In this document: positions 21,389-28,998 of the stretch, one piece after another
How the letters are laid out: every line of letters starts with the position of its first letter
Position numbering within the stretch: the stretch's first letter is position 1
Notes under the pieces: model-generated
The model's input: the letters and a program-made list of their open reading frames with translations, nothing else
Database searches by the model: none
What the model was told of the DNA's origin: nothing
Position numbers and translations under genes: made by a program
Assembly (NCBI GenBank): GCA_964606085.1
Contig: CAZSFD010000065.1
Coordinates: 1 to 28,998, forward strand
DNA: 28,998 nucleotides
Direction of reading: 5' to 3'
Source: CAIQJJ01 sp964606085
GTDB taxonomy: Bacteria > Chloroflexota > Anaerolineae > Anaerolineales > UBA4823

Positions 21389-22594
21389 ATGACAACGGTG
21401 ACAGCCGAACAATTCGTCCGTGTGCCCCCGGCGGCGGCCTATCGCGCCTTTACCAACGCCACTGCCCTGCGTGAATGGCTGTGTGATGTTGCCACCGTCG
21501 CCCCGCACGAGCGCGGGCGCATCTACCTGTGGTGGAATGGCGATTTTTATTCCAGCGGGCAATATCAGGTGTTGCAGCCGAACCAGAAGGTCGTCTTCGG
21601 CTGGTTTGCCAACATAGACCCCGCTCCCACCGAGGTCACCGTCACCTTTGAAGAGCAGGCGGACGGCACGCTGGTGCGCATGGCCCACACCGTTCCCGAT
21701 GACGCCGATTGGCAGCCGCGGGCCGAAAACTTCCAACGCGAATGGCAGCGCAGCCTGCACAACCTGGCCTCTGTGCTGGAAACCGGCATAGACCGCCGCA
21801 TCGCCGACCGCCCCATGATCGGCATTCTGCCCGGCGATTTCACCCCCGAACAGGCCAGCAACCTCGGTGTGCCTGTCACGGAGGGTGTCCGTCTCGATGG
21901 CGTGGTGGATGGCATGGGCGCGCAAAAATGCGGCCTGCAGAAAGATGATGTGATCGTCGCCATTGCCGGTAAAGCCATCACCAACGCCCCCGATGCTTTC
22001 CAAAACGCCCTGGCCGGCAAAAAAGGCGGCGACCCGGTCGAGGTGGTCTTCTATCGCGGCCCAACACAGCACACGGTCACGATGGAACTGACCCGCCGCC
22101 CGCTGGCCGAAGTTCCCTTTGATCCCGCCGAATTGGCCGCCCAAACCCGCCTGAAATACGAAGCCGCCTTCGAAGCGCTGACCAACTGCTTCGTGGGTGT
22201 CAGCGATGCTGCCGCCGCCGCCCGCCCTGCCCCCAACGAATGGAGCGCCCTCGACACCCTGGCCCATCTCCTGCAAGGCGAGCGCGGCCTGCAATTCTTC
22301 ATCGCCGAGCTGGTGGGCGGCTTCGAGCATACCGCCGATGATTGGGGCGGCAACGTGGATGCACACCTGCGCGCCACCGTGGCCACCTACCCCACCATCA
22401 TAGACATGCTCAATGCCCTCGAACGCGCCCAGGAAGAGACGCTGCTGCTGACCGCCAACCTGCCCGCCGAATTTGCCACCAACAAAGGCAGTTACTATCG
22501 CGTGGGCAATTGGCTGCTGCTGGCCGATAACCACGTTTACGGCCACATCCCCCAGGTTCAGGCCGCCATCGCCGCGGCGCAAAAGACTGCTTAG
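21389..22594 (+). CDS. SRPBCC-PDZ-DinB three-domain fusion protein
   Basis: 401 residues; AAGGA lies 8 bases before the ATG. Residues 1-137 are an SRPBCC/AHSA1-like lipid- or ligand-binding domain (VPPAAAYRAFTNATALREWL; GRIYLWWNGDFYSSGQY; VVFGWF). Residues about 143-242 are a PDZ domain (MIGILPGDFTPEQ; GVRLDGVVDGMGAQKCGLQKDDVIVAIAGKAI). Residues about 255-395 are a DinB/YfiT-like four-helix domain (EWSALDTLAHLLQGE; NHVYGHIPQVQAAI), keeping one candidate metal His in AHLLQGE and another in the C-terminal helix. Each fold occurs alone in many bacteria; the three-way fusion is unusual. No signal peptide, so cytoplasmic. Function unknown; ligand binding and possibly thiol or detoxification chemistry are suggested by the DinB and AHSA1 families. 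Confidence 0.8.
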   Translation: MTTVTAEQFVRVPPAAAYRAFTNATALREWLCDVATVAPHERGRIYLWWNGDFYSSGQYQVLQPNQKVVFGWFANIDPAPTEVTVTFEEQADGTLVRMAHTVPDDADWQPRAENFQREWQRSLHNLASVLETGIDRRIADRPMIGILPGDFTPEQASNLGVPVTEGVRLDGVVDGMGAQKCGLQKDDVIVAIAGKAITNAPDAFQNALAGKKGGDPVEVVFYRGPTQHTVTMELTRRPLAEVPFDPAELAAQTRLKYEAAFEALTNCFVGVSDAAAAARPAPNEWSALDTLAHLLQGERGLQFFIAELVGGFEHTADDWGGNVDAHLRATVATYPTIIDMLNALERAQEETLLLTANLPAEFATNKGSYYRVGNWLLLADNHVYGHIPQVQAAIAAAQKTA

Positions 22595-22602
22595 GAGTTC
22601 CC

Positions 22603-23160
22603 ATGCCATCCCTCGGCGTCAACACGGCCATCCTCCACAACAACCAAATTCTGCTCACCCGCCGCACCGATTTCGACGTGTGGTGTCTGCCCGGCGGCGG
22701 GGTGGAAGACGACGAATCGCTCGCTCAGGCCGCCATGCGCGAGACGCTCGAAGAAGTGGGCCTGGCCGTGCGCCTGACCGGCCTGGTGGGGCTGTATTCG
22801 CGCCCCGGCTGGGTCAGCCGCGGCCTGCATGTGGCCGTCTTTGCCGCCGAAATCGTCGGCGGCGAACTGCGCATCCAGGCCGAAGAAGTGGCTGAGGCGC
22901 GCTTCGTGGGCCTCGCTGACCTCCCCGCCGATGAACACTTCTTGCTCGGCCACCGCCGCCGCGCCCTCGATGCCCTGGCCGGCGTGCGCGGGGCAATCTG
23001 GTTTACCGACGCCGAATGGAACTTCCCGCCCGACATCACCCGCCAGCAGGTCTACGACCAATGCGCCCAATCGGGCCTGCCTGCCGCCGAGTTCTACCGC
23101 CGTTACGTGGGGCAAAAAGGCCCGCAGGGAGAAGTGCTGGAAGTAAAAGGCTCAGCGTAA
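22603..23160 (+). CDS. Nudix hydrolase
   Basis: 185 residues; GGAG lies 6 bases before the ATG and 8 bases separate it from the previous stop. The Nudix box is complete: GGVEDDESLAQAAMRETLEE continuing VGL, so E and REx2EE metal ligands are all present. The N-terminus (VNTAILHNNQILLTRRTDFDVWCLPGGG) fits the ADP-ribose/ADP-sugar or NDP-X pyrophosphatase type. The C-terminal 45 residues extend beyond the core and include FYRRYVG. It acts in the cytoplasm on nucleoside diphosphates linked to another group; the exact substrate is not readable from sequence. Confidence 0.92.
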   Translation: MPSLGVNTAILHNNQILLTRRTDFDVWCLPGGGVEDDESLAQAAMRETLEEVGLAVRLTGLVGLYSRPGWVSRGLHVAVFAAEIVGGELRIQAEEVAEARFVGLADLPADEHFLLGHRRRALDALAGVRGAIWFTDAEWNFPPDITRQQVYDQCAQSGLPAAEFYRRYVGQKGPQGEVLEVKGSA

Positions 23161-23215
23161 TCGCCAAATAACGAACGATCGAATGCCGAATGCTCGCAGA
23201 CCGAAGATGTAAAAT

Positions 23216-25465
23216 ATGGCTATGCCCCCTGCTTCTCCACCCCCAGCGCCTGCCCCTTTGCTCAAACCCGCCTCGCCGTTCGACCGCGCCCTGACCTTTG
23301 CCCTGCGCTTTCGCCGCTTTTTGCGCGATGTGGCTGGCATTTTGCTGATCGCCCTCGGCGTGATGACCTTGCTGGCCATGCTCATCCCCGGCCAGGGCGG
23401 CCTCTTGCTGGAGATGTGGGCCAACCTGCTGCAATGGGGGCTGGGCCTGGGCAGCGCTTTTGTGGCGGCCACGCTGGCCGGGCTGGGCCTGGCGCTCATT
23501 TTGCCGCCGCAGGTGCCGCCGCGCCCAATCCCCTGGGTGCGCATTTTGGCCCTCGAAATTGCTGCCCTGGCCCTGCTGCCCCTGTTCAGCATCGCCGGCG
23601 GCGCATCCACCGAACGGGCGCTGGAGGGATTGGACGGTGGGATGGCCGGCTGGGGTCTGGTGGAAATGGTGCGCCTGATTGGCCTGAAGCACCTCTTTTG
23701 GCCGGGCGTTTTTTACCTGGCCTGGTTTGCCCTGGGGCTGTACATCGGACTGATCCGCGAGTCGGCCTTCGAGAACTGGCTGGCCCACCGCTATTTGGGC
23801 CGCCCTCACCCGCAGCCGCCCGGCGCCAACGAGACCGGCGTCAGCGTGGCTCCGGTTTCTCCCGCAGCGGCCGCACCGCTGCTGCCCAACGCCGCCAAAA
23901 AGAAACGCCCGATCATCCCGCCGCAATTCCGCAAGCAGTTCAAAATCGAACCTGAAGAACCCGCTGCCCCTGCCGGGCCGCCCGCCCCGCGCGACGACCG
24001 CCTGCCTCCGCTCGACCTGCTGAGCAGCGAAGGCGCTGGCCGCATGGATGAGCGCGCTATCAACGAAAGCGCCGGGATGATCGAAAAAACCCTGGCCGAG
24101 TTCGGCATCCCCGCCAAGGTGGTTGGCTTCAAGACCGGGCCGACGGTGACGCAGTTTGCCGTCGAACCGGGCTTCCACGAGAAGCCCGGCGCCACCCCCG
24201 AAGAAGAAGCCGAGCGCCGCAAAGTGCGCGTGGCGCAGATCGCCGGGTTGCAGCGCGACCTCACCCTGGCGCTCTCTGCCGAACGCCTGCGCATCGAAGC
24301 GCCCGTGCCGGGGCGGCCGTACGTGGGCATCGAAATCCCCAACCGGCGCTCATCGGTCGTGCGCTTGCGGCCCATCCTCGAAAACGAAGCCTTTGCCAAA
24401 GTCAACTCGCCGCTTGCCATCGCCCTGGGGCGCGACGTCTCCGGCCAGCCGGTGGTGGCTGATTTACAGCGCATGCCGCACATCCTCATCGCTGGCACAA
24501 CCGGTTCGGGCAAGAGCGTGTGCATCGCCGCCCTCACCTTGAGCCTGGTGATGAGCAACACACCCGCCGACCTGCGCCTGGTGATGATTGACCCCAAAAT
24601 GGTCGAATTGGTGCGCTTCAATGGCCTGCCGCACCTGCTCGGCAAGGTGGAAACCGATGTGCAGCGCATTTTGGGTGTGCTGCGTTGGGTGGTGATGGAG
24701 ATGGATCGGCGCTACAAACTGCTCGAAGCGATGAACGCCCGCAACCTGGATGCCTACAACCGCAAAGCGGGCCGCCGCAAAGGCGTGGAGGCGCTGCCGC
24801 GCATGGTGGTGATGATTGACGAACTGGCCGACCTGATGATGTCAGCCCCCGACCAGACCGAGCCAATGCTGATCCGCCTGGCGCAGTTGGCGCGTGCCAC
24901 CGGCATCCACCTCATCGTCGCCACGCAGCGCCCCAGCACCGACGTCGTGACGGGGCTGATCAAAGCCAATTTCCCCGCCCGCCTGTCGTTTGCCGTGGCT
25001 TCCAGCGTCGATTCGCGCGTCATCCTCGATACCACCGGGGCCGAAGCGCTGCTCGGCCACGGCGATATGCTCTTCCTGCCGCCCGACATCGGCTCACCCT
25101 TGCGCGCCCAGGGCGTGTTGGTGACCGATGGCGAGGTGGAAAAGGTGATTAACTTCTGGCAGCAGAACGCCTCTGGCGAAGCCGCCCCCGCCCCGTGGGA
25201 GCAACTGCTGGCCGAACTGGAAGTGACCGCCGACAAAGACGACCTGGTCGAAAAGGCCATCGCCTATGTCCGCCGCACGCAGCGTTGCAGCGCCTCGTTG
25301 CTGCAACGTCAACTGCGCATCGGCTACCCGCGTGCCGCCCGCCTGATTGACGAACTGGAAGAACTGGGGGTTGTTGGCCCCAGCCAGGGCGGCGGGCGCG
25401 AGCGCCAGGTGCTGGTAGAACCGGAAGAAATTATGGAACAAGACGAGGAGAATCAAGATGGATGA
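23216..25465 (+). CDS. ftsK: DNA translocase FtsK/SpoIIIE
   Basis: 749 residues. The N-terminal 180 residues carry about four membrane helices (near 35-55, 66-92, 101-120, 150-175), then a short Pro/Ala-rich linker, shorter than in E. coli FtsK. The motor has a Walker A GTTGSGKSV (about 427-435), a Walker B VVMIDELADLMM (about 530-541) and the FtsK signature RLAQLARATGIHLIVATQRPS. The C-terminal winged-helix gamma domain is present (about 672-738: DDLVEKAIAYVRRTQRCSASLLQRQLRIGYPRAARLIDELEELGVV), which reads polar DNA sequences. The hexameric motor moves chromosome ends through the division septum. A weak ribosome site precedes the ATG. Downstream gene overlaps by 8 bases. Confidence 0.93.
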   Translation: MAMPPASPPPAPAPLLKPASPFDRALTFALRFRRFLRDVAGILLIALGVMTLLAMLIPGQGGLLLEMWANLLQWGLGLGSAFVAATLAGLGLALILPPQVPPRPIPWVRILALEIAALALLPLFSIAGGASTERALEGLDGGMAGWGLVEMVRLIGLKHLFWPGVFYLAWFALGLYIGLIRESAFENWLAHRYLGRPHPQPPGANETGVSVAPVSPAAAAPLLPNAAKKKRPIIPPQFRKQFKIEPEEPAAPAGPPAPRDDRLPPLDLLSSEGAGRMDERAINESAGMIEKTLAEFGIPAKVVGFKTGPTVTQFAVEPGFHEKPGATPEEEAERRKVRVAQIAGLQRDLTLALSAERLRIEAPVPGRPYVGIEIPNRRSSVVRLRPILENEAFAKVNSPLAIALGRDVSGQPVVADLQRMPHILIAGTTGSGKSVCIAALTLSLVMSNTPADLRLVMIDPKMVELVRFNGLPHLLGKVETDVQRILGVLRWVVMEMDRRYKLLEAMNARNLDAYNRKAGRRKGVEALPRMVVMIDELADLMMSAPDQTEPMLIRLAQLARATGIHLIVATQRPSTDVVTGLIKANFPARLSFAVASSVDSRVILDTTGAEALLGHGDMLFLPPDIGSPLRAQGVLVTDGEVEKVINFWQQNASGEAAPAPWEQLLAELEVTADKDDLVEKAIAYVRRTQRCSASLLQRQLRIGYPRAARLIDELEELGVVGPSQGGGRERQVLVEPEEIMEQDEENQDG

Positions 25466-26336
25466 TCGCGCCCAAAACCTGACCGTTGGCATTGTGATTG
25501 GCGTGTTGGTGGTGGCCTGCCTGTGCGTGGGCAGTCTGATCGGTGGCTGGCTGCTGACCTCGCCGAAGTCACCCTTGTTGGCGATGCTCGCCAGCCCTAC
25601 CCCTACGGTGACGGATACTGCCACCCCCACGCCTACGCTGACTGCCACGTCTACACCCACGGTCACGCCTACCGCCACCGAAACGCCCACGCCGACAAAC
25701 ACCCCCTTCCCCACCGATACCCCCACTCCCCAGGCCACCGCCACGTCAACGAACACCCCCACCGAACCGCCTGCGCTGCTCTTCAAAGAAGTCTTTACCG
25801 ATAACGCCAACGAATGGGAACCCTGGTACAAAGACAGTGAAACCGCCGTCAAAAATGGGCAATTGCGCCTGTTGAGCAATAAAGAGAAGTTTGTGGCGAT
25901 GAGTACCTGTGGTAATGTCTGCGGCCCCTATCGCAATTTTTATGCGCAGGCCGAAGTGGTGCTGGACCCCGTGGTGAAAATCAAGCATGGCCTGGCGTTC
26001 GGCATCATCAATGGGCAGAACTACTACGTTTTTGAAGTGGACACCGACTATGGCGGCTATGCCCTGTTCAAATTGGTCGAAAATGCGTGGTCTGAACTGG
26101 TGGCCTGGAAAAAGCACAGCGCCGTGCGCAGCGGCGCCACGCCCAATTTGCTGGCGGTGCAGGTCGCTGAAGATGGCAGCCTGATTTCGCTGTGGATCAA
26201 TGGCATTTTCATCCAGGATTTCAACGATCCTGACCCCTTTGCCGCCGGGAAAGTTGGCTTCTTCATCAACGGCATCGGCGCTGACCTGGTGGCGGACAAC
26301 CTGGAAGTGTACACCTCTAACCCCTATCTGCCATGA
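25458..26336 (+). CDS. Membrane-anchored protein with Thr/Pro stalk and LamG/DUF1080-like domain
   Basis: 292 residues; GAGGAG lies 7 bases before an ATG that overlaps the ftsK stop. Residues about 9-33 form one membrane helix, kept as an anchor (no clear cleavage site). Residues about 48-100 are a Thr/Pro/Ala repeat stalk (TPTPTLTATSTPTVTP pattern), presumably spanning the envelope and a candidate for glycosylation. The rest is a concanavalin-like beta-sandwich (FTDNANEWEPWYKD; GLAFGIINGQNYYVFEVD; GKVGFFINGIGADLVADNLEVY), like the carbohydrate-binding DUF1080/LamG group. It may bind an extracellular glycan. Its place between ftsK and a CoA transferase gives no clear pathway link. Confidence 0.8.
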   Translation: MDDRAQNLTVGIVIGVLVVACLCVGSLIGGWLLTSPKSPLLAMLASPTPTVTDTATPTPTLTATSTPTVTPTATETPTPTNTPFPTDTPTPQATATSTNTPTEPPALLFKEVFTDNANEWEPWYKDSETAVKNGQLRLLSNKEKFVAMSTCGNVCGPYRNFYAQAEVVLDPVVKIKHGLAFGIINGQNYYVFEVDTDYGGYALFKLVENAWSELVAWKKHSAVRSGATPNLLAVQVAEDGSLISLWINGIFIQDFNDPDPFAAGKVGFFINGIGADLVADNLEVYTSNPYLP

Positions 26337-27106
26337 CCGTTTCTTACACATCCCCTGAACTGCTCACCATCAACGCGGCCCGCCTGCTGCGCGACGGCGA
26401 TATCGTCTTCGTGGGCGTGGGGCTGCCCAACCTGGCGTGCAACCTGGCCCGCCGCACGCACGCCCCGCGCCTGGTGATGATCTACGAAGCCGGCGTGATC
26501 GGTGCCCAGCCCGCCCGCCTGCCGCTCTCGATTGGCGACCCGACCCTGGTCAGCGGGGCGCTGGCCGTGTGCAGCATGTACGACATCTTCGCCCTCTACC
26601 TGCAACGCGGCAATGTGGATGTGGGCTTCCTCGGCGGAGCGCAGATTGACCGCTTTGGCAACATCAACGCCACCGTCATCGGCGATTACGCCCACCCCAA
26701 AGTGCGCCTGCCCGGTTCCGGCGGCTCGCAAGAAATGGCCGCCTGGGCCAACCGCTGCTATGTGCTGACGCCACACCAAAAGCGCCGCTTCCCCGAAAAA
26801 GTGGATTTCCGCACTTCCGCCGGTTTCCTCGGCGGGCGGGCCGAACGCCAGGCCGCCGGCTTGCGCGGCAGCGGCCCGCAGGCGGTCGTCACCGACCTGG
26901 GCATCCTCGAACCTGATGAAAGCGGCGAACTTGTCCTGACCGCCCTGCACCCCGGCAAAACCGCCGACGAAGCCATCGCCAATACCGGTTGGCCGCTGCG
27001 GGTTGCCCAATCACTCCGCCAGACCGAAGCCCCCACCGATCAGGAATTGCGTATTTTGCGCCAGGAACTTGATCCGCAAGGGGTTTATCTCAAGAGCGCG
27101 GGGTGA
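26333..27106 (+). CDS. CoA-transferase beta subunit (glutaconate CoA-transferase B-like)
   Basis: 257 residues; the ATG overlaps the previous stop (ATGA) and lacks its own Shine-Dalgarno, so translation is coupled. Family I CoA-transferase beta features: an INAARLLRDGDIVFVGVGLPNLA start, the IYEAGVIG segment, GGAQIDRFGNINATVIGDY and PGSGGSQEMAAW. These proteins work with an alpha subunit to move CoA between carboxylic acids (glutaconate, 3-oxoacids, or sterol-derived acids). No alpha subunit is adjacent here, which is unusual because alpha and beta are normally neighbours; it must be elsewhere or the protein has another role. Confidence 0.87.
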   Translation: MTVSYTSPELLTINAARLLRDGDIVFVGVGLPNLACNLARRTHAPRLVMIYEAGVIGAQPARLPLSIGDPTLVSGALAVCSMYDIFALYLQRGNVDVGFLGGAQIDRFGNINATVIGDYAHPKVRLPGSGGSQEMAAWANRCYVLTPHQKRRFPEKVDFRTSAGFLGGRAERQAAGLRGSGPQAVVTDLGILEPDESGELVLTALHPGKTADEAIANTGWPLRVAQSLRQTEAPTDQELRILRQELDPQGVYLKSAG

Positions 27107-27469
27107 TTACGGCCTTAGGTTGGTTGTCACAAAACGCAAAAAATCGCGGAAGCCATCTATGACGCCATCTTGAAACGGTGCATCCAGCACGCGCGCTTGT
27201 GTCCCGTCGTGAAAATGACGTGGATAGGTGCTGACCCCCTGCCAGGCTGTATCTGGAAAATTGTCGTAACGATAAATTGTCCCATCCAGGTGGCGGCGTT
27301 CCCAGTGAAAGCCAAAACGTTCAGGCATTGAACGTGCCACCCACACATCTACATAACTCTGATCAACCAGGAGCAAGCGTAATTTTTCGCCAATCATCTG
27401 AGTGTCAAAGACAATGGCGTTGAATTCAATTTCGGCGATGCGTTGCAAGGTGATAAGCGTCGGGTTCAC
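27107..27469 (-). CDS. TumE-type toxin (DUF6516)
   Basis: 120 residues. Features of the DUF6516/TumE family, recalled rather than searched: an N-terminal segment ending in IGEKLRLLLVDQSYVDVWVA, then FHWERRHLDGTIYRYDN and TYPRHFHDG. The conserved Trp-Glu-Arg-Arg-His and His-Phe-His clusters look catalytic or metal-related. The start overlaps the upstream antitoxin stop by 4 bases (ATGA). The segment 27107-27770 is AT-richer than its neighbours and inserted between plus-strand genes, consistent with a mobile toxin-antitoxin module. Confidence 0.8.
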   Translation of the reverse strand: MNPTLITLQRIAEIEFNAIVFDTQMIGEKLRLLLVDQSYVDVWVARSMPERFGFHWERRHLDGTIYRYDNFPDTAWQGVSTYPRHFHDGTQARVLDAPFQDGVIDGFRDFLRFVTTNLRP

Positions 27470-27738
27470 AGATTTTCGAGTAATCCCACCAATTTCTGTC
27501 TTTCAGCTTCTAAGTGATCTAACCTAAAAAAATCATCAAAAGCATCTTCCTCGTGAAAGTCGCCTGCCTGAATTTTTTGATCTAGCTCTGCCACCGTTTT
27601 GACGCCATAGCGGCTGGCAATCGTAAATAATTCACTTTCCACCAGCCGCAAATCGCGTTGAAGGTAAACCCGCAGGCTATCCCGTTCAAGTTTTTCGGGC
27701 AAAATTTCCAACTGACTGGCAACCTGTTCAAGCAACAT
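27466..27738 (-). CDS. Antitoxin partner of the TumE-type toxin
   Basis: 90 residues from ATG 27738, chosen because a perfect AGGAGGT lies 5 bases upstream; the frame continues further up but without a site. Mostly helical and acidic (LLEQVASQLEILPEKLERDSLRVYLQRDLRLVESELFTIASRYGVKTVAELDQKIQAGDFHEEDAFDDFF), as expected for a small antitoxin that wraps its toxin. The order antitoxin then toxin with a 4-base overlap is standard. A TATAAT on the minus strand at 27760-27765 gives a probable promoter overlapping the start region of the divergent CPBP gene. Confidence 0.75.
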   Translation of the reverse strand: MLLEQVASQLEILPEKLERDSLRVYLQRDLRLVESELFTIASRYGVKTVAELDQKIQAGDFHEEDAFDDFFRLDHLEAERQKLVGLLENL

Positions 27739-27788
27739 AGCAACCTCCTGCTTCCGGCGATTATAACCCACCCCAACCATCTCTCCCC

Positions 27789-28703
27789 ATGTCCCTCATC
27801 CGCACCATCTTCCTCAACTCCGAACCCCGCCTGCGCGCCGGTTGGCGCATTTTGGGCAATCTCGTCCTGCTCTTTCTTTGCACCACGGTATTCAGCATCC
27901 CGCTTGCCTTCGTCCCGCGACCCTATCCCACCTGGTTTTTTGCGTTGGCGATGGGGCTGCAATGGGTGGGCATTACCGTGGCGGTGTGGCTTTCGCGCCG
28001 CTGGCTCGACCGGCGCTCATTTGCCAGCCTGGGCCTGGAATGCAACCGCCAGGGCGCATTGGACCTGGCCGTGGGCGTTGGCCTGGCCGGGCTGATGATG
28101 GCGCTGATCTTCCTGGTCGAATGGGCGTTCGGCTGGATACGGGTGGATGGCTTTGCCTGGCAGATGCAGCCCTGGTCGGCCACGCTGGGCGAACTGGCGA
28201 TCCTGCTGCTGGTCTTCATCGCCGTCGGTTGGTATGAAGAACTGCTCACCCGCGGCTACTGGCTGCAAAACCTGTCGGAAGGCCTGAACCGCTTTTGGGG
28301 TGTGCTGATCTCCTCGTCCGTCTTTGGCCTGCTGCACGCCACCAACCCCAACGCCTCGCCCATTGCCGTGGCCTGGCTGGTGGTGGCGGGGCTGTTCTTC
28401 GCCTATGCCTATCTCGCCACCCGCTCGCTCTGGCTGCCGATTGGCCTGCACATCGGCTGGAACTTCGCCGAAGGCCCGATCTTCGGCTTCCCCGTCAGCG
28501 GCACCACCAGCGGCAGCCTGATCATCCAGACTCCCACCGGGCCCGAATGGCTCACCGGCGGCGGCTTCGGCCCCGAAGCGGGTATCATTCTCATCGTTGG
28601 TCTGCTGCTGGGCACAGCCATCATCTTCTTCTACACTCGCCGCCGCACTCGCCCGCTCCCATCCTTGCCGCCTATTGAACCCGCTCCGACTCTCGACCTT
28701 TGA
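27789..28703 (+). CDS. CPBP family intramembrane metalloprotease (Abi/Rce1-like)
   Basis: 304 residues with about eight membrane helices. The three catalytic motifs are complete: EELLTRG (EExxxR) after GWYEE, FGLLHATNP (second His motif) and HIGWNFAEG (HxxxN). CPBP proteases cut substrates within the membrane and often serve in peptide processing, immunity or stress. The ATG lacks a clear Shine-Dalgarno and begins 51 bases from the divergent antitoxin start. The C-terminus ends in a short Arg/Pro-rich cytosolic tail. Confidence 0.88.
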   Translation: MSLIRTIFLNSEPRLRAGWRILGNLVLLFLCTTVFSIPLAFVPRPYPTWFFALAMGLQWVGITVAVWLSRRWLDRRSFASLGLECNRQGALDLAVGVGLAGLMMALIFLVEWAFGWIRVDGFAWQMQPWSATLGELAILLLVFIAVGWYEELLTRGYWLQNLSEGLNRFWGVLISSSVFGLLHATNPNASPIAVAWLVVAGLFFAYAYLATRSLWLPIGLHIGWNFAEGPIFGFPVSGTTSGSLIIQTPTGPEWLTGGGFGPEAGIILIVGLLLGTAIIFFYTRRRTRPLPSLPPIEPAPTLDL

Positions 28704-28724
28704 CCTTCAACTTTCAACCTTCCT

Positions 28725-28998
28725 ATGATCGATCTCCGCTCTGACACCGTCTCTCACCCCACGCCCGCCATGCGCCAGGCCATGTTCCAGGCCGAACTCG
28801 GCGACGACGTTTTCGGCGACGACCCCACCGTCAACCGCCTGCAAGCCATGGCCGCCGACTTGCTGGGCAAAGAAGCCGCCCTGTTCGTGGCTTCTGGCAC
28901 GATGGGCAACCTGGTGGCGATCCTCGCCCACTGCGCCCGCGGCGACGAGGCCATCCTCGGCGATAAAGCGCACACCTTCCTCTACGAGGCCGGCGGCA
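28725..28998 (+). CDS. Low-specificity L-threonine aldolase, N-terminal part (cut by window end)
   Basis: 91 codons are visible before the window ends. MIDLRSDTVSHPTPAMRQAM, then ELGDDVFGDDPTVNRLQ and KEAALFVASGTMGNLVAI with HCARGDEAILGDKAHTFLYEAGG, are the hallmark N-terminal blocks of the PLP enzyme that splits L-threonine to glycine and acetaldehyde. The PLP lysine lies beyond the edge. It begins 22 bases after the CPBP stop. Confidence 0.92.
   Translation, partial: MIDLRSDTVSHPTPAMRQAMFQAELGDDVFGDDPTVNRLQAMAADLLGKEAALFVASGTMGNLVAILAHCARGDEAILGDKAHTFLYEAGG

Noticed and set aside
25605..25760. Tandem ACCCCCACGCC-like repeats as a CRISPR or minisatellite
   Set aside because: They encode the in-frame Thr/Pro stalk of the LamG-like protein; there are no spacers.
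18957..28998. Strand asymmetry as support for the origin
   Set aside because: Coding strands are C-rich on both sides, so local G/C bias follows gene direction and gives no independent sign of a skew switch at this scale.

Overview
The window looks like a bacterial chromosome from the Chloroflexota, probably an Anaerolineae, Caldilineae or Ardenticatenia-like lineage. This is inferred from protein style alone: secreted proteins with Pro/Thr-rich stalks, a multidomain exoprotein ending in FLPVISR, a GEVED-domain surface protein with a C-terminal anchor, a C-rich coding strand in the main genes, and AT-richer islands carrying small toxin-antitoxin-like pairs. No rRNA, tRNA, CRISPR array or transposase gene was found.

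Layout. 1-1455: AT-rich GEVED surface protein with a GC-rich tail. 1456-2031: strong terminator, a small inverted-repeat element, then an autonomous leader-type unit (sigma70 promoter, perfect Shine-Dalgarno, 18-codon ORF, tall hairpins) with no gene behind it. 2032-3035 (minus): an uncharacterised two-gene module and a BrnT-type toxin-antitoxin pair. 3153-7016 (minus): 1287-residue exoprotein with an M23 peptidase domain and a consensus promoter. 7135-8950 (minus): ABC-F ATPase behind a leader-peptide/terminator attenuator. 8979-10547 (minus): lipoprotein gluzincin protease. 10653-15018 (plus): class V aminotransferase, then cysC-cysD-cysN with overlapping ends, making APS/PAPS; CysN carries a dead APS-kinase-like tail. 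15044-15575 (plus): a promoter, a tandem array of GEMM (cyclic-dinucleotide) riboswitch aptamers and a terminator, with no plus-strand gene downstream. 15575-17309 (minus): MBL-fold hydrolase and CRP/FNR regulator operon. 17434-18954: lipoprotein M1-family peptidase. 18957-19387: intergenic region with three perfect DnaA boxes, an AT-rich stretch, TAG trinucleotides and large palindromes, resembling a replication origin. 19388-20243 (minus): ECF sigma factor and zinc-finger anti-sigma. 20369-27106 (plus): D-3-phosphoglycerate dehydrogenase-like enzyme, SRPBCC-PDZ-DinB fusion, Nudix hydrolase, FtsK/SpoIIIE translocase, membrane-anchored LamG-like protein, CoA-transferase beta subunit. 27107-27738 (minus): TumE-type toxin-antitoxin pair. 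27789-28703: CPBP protease. 28725-end: truncated threonine aldolase.

The most notable signals are non-coding. First, the promoter-to-terminator GEMM riboswitch array has no gene of its own and points head-on into a CRP regulator whose operon partner is a phosphodiesterase-like MBL protein. Second, there is an origin-like DnaA-box cluster without dnaA beside it. Third, two different leader-peptide units occur, one orphan and one in front of an ABC-F gene. All assignments are from reading the sequence; no database search was run.
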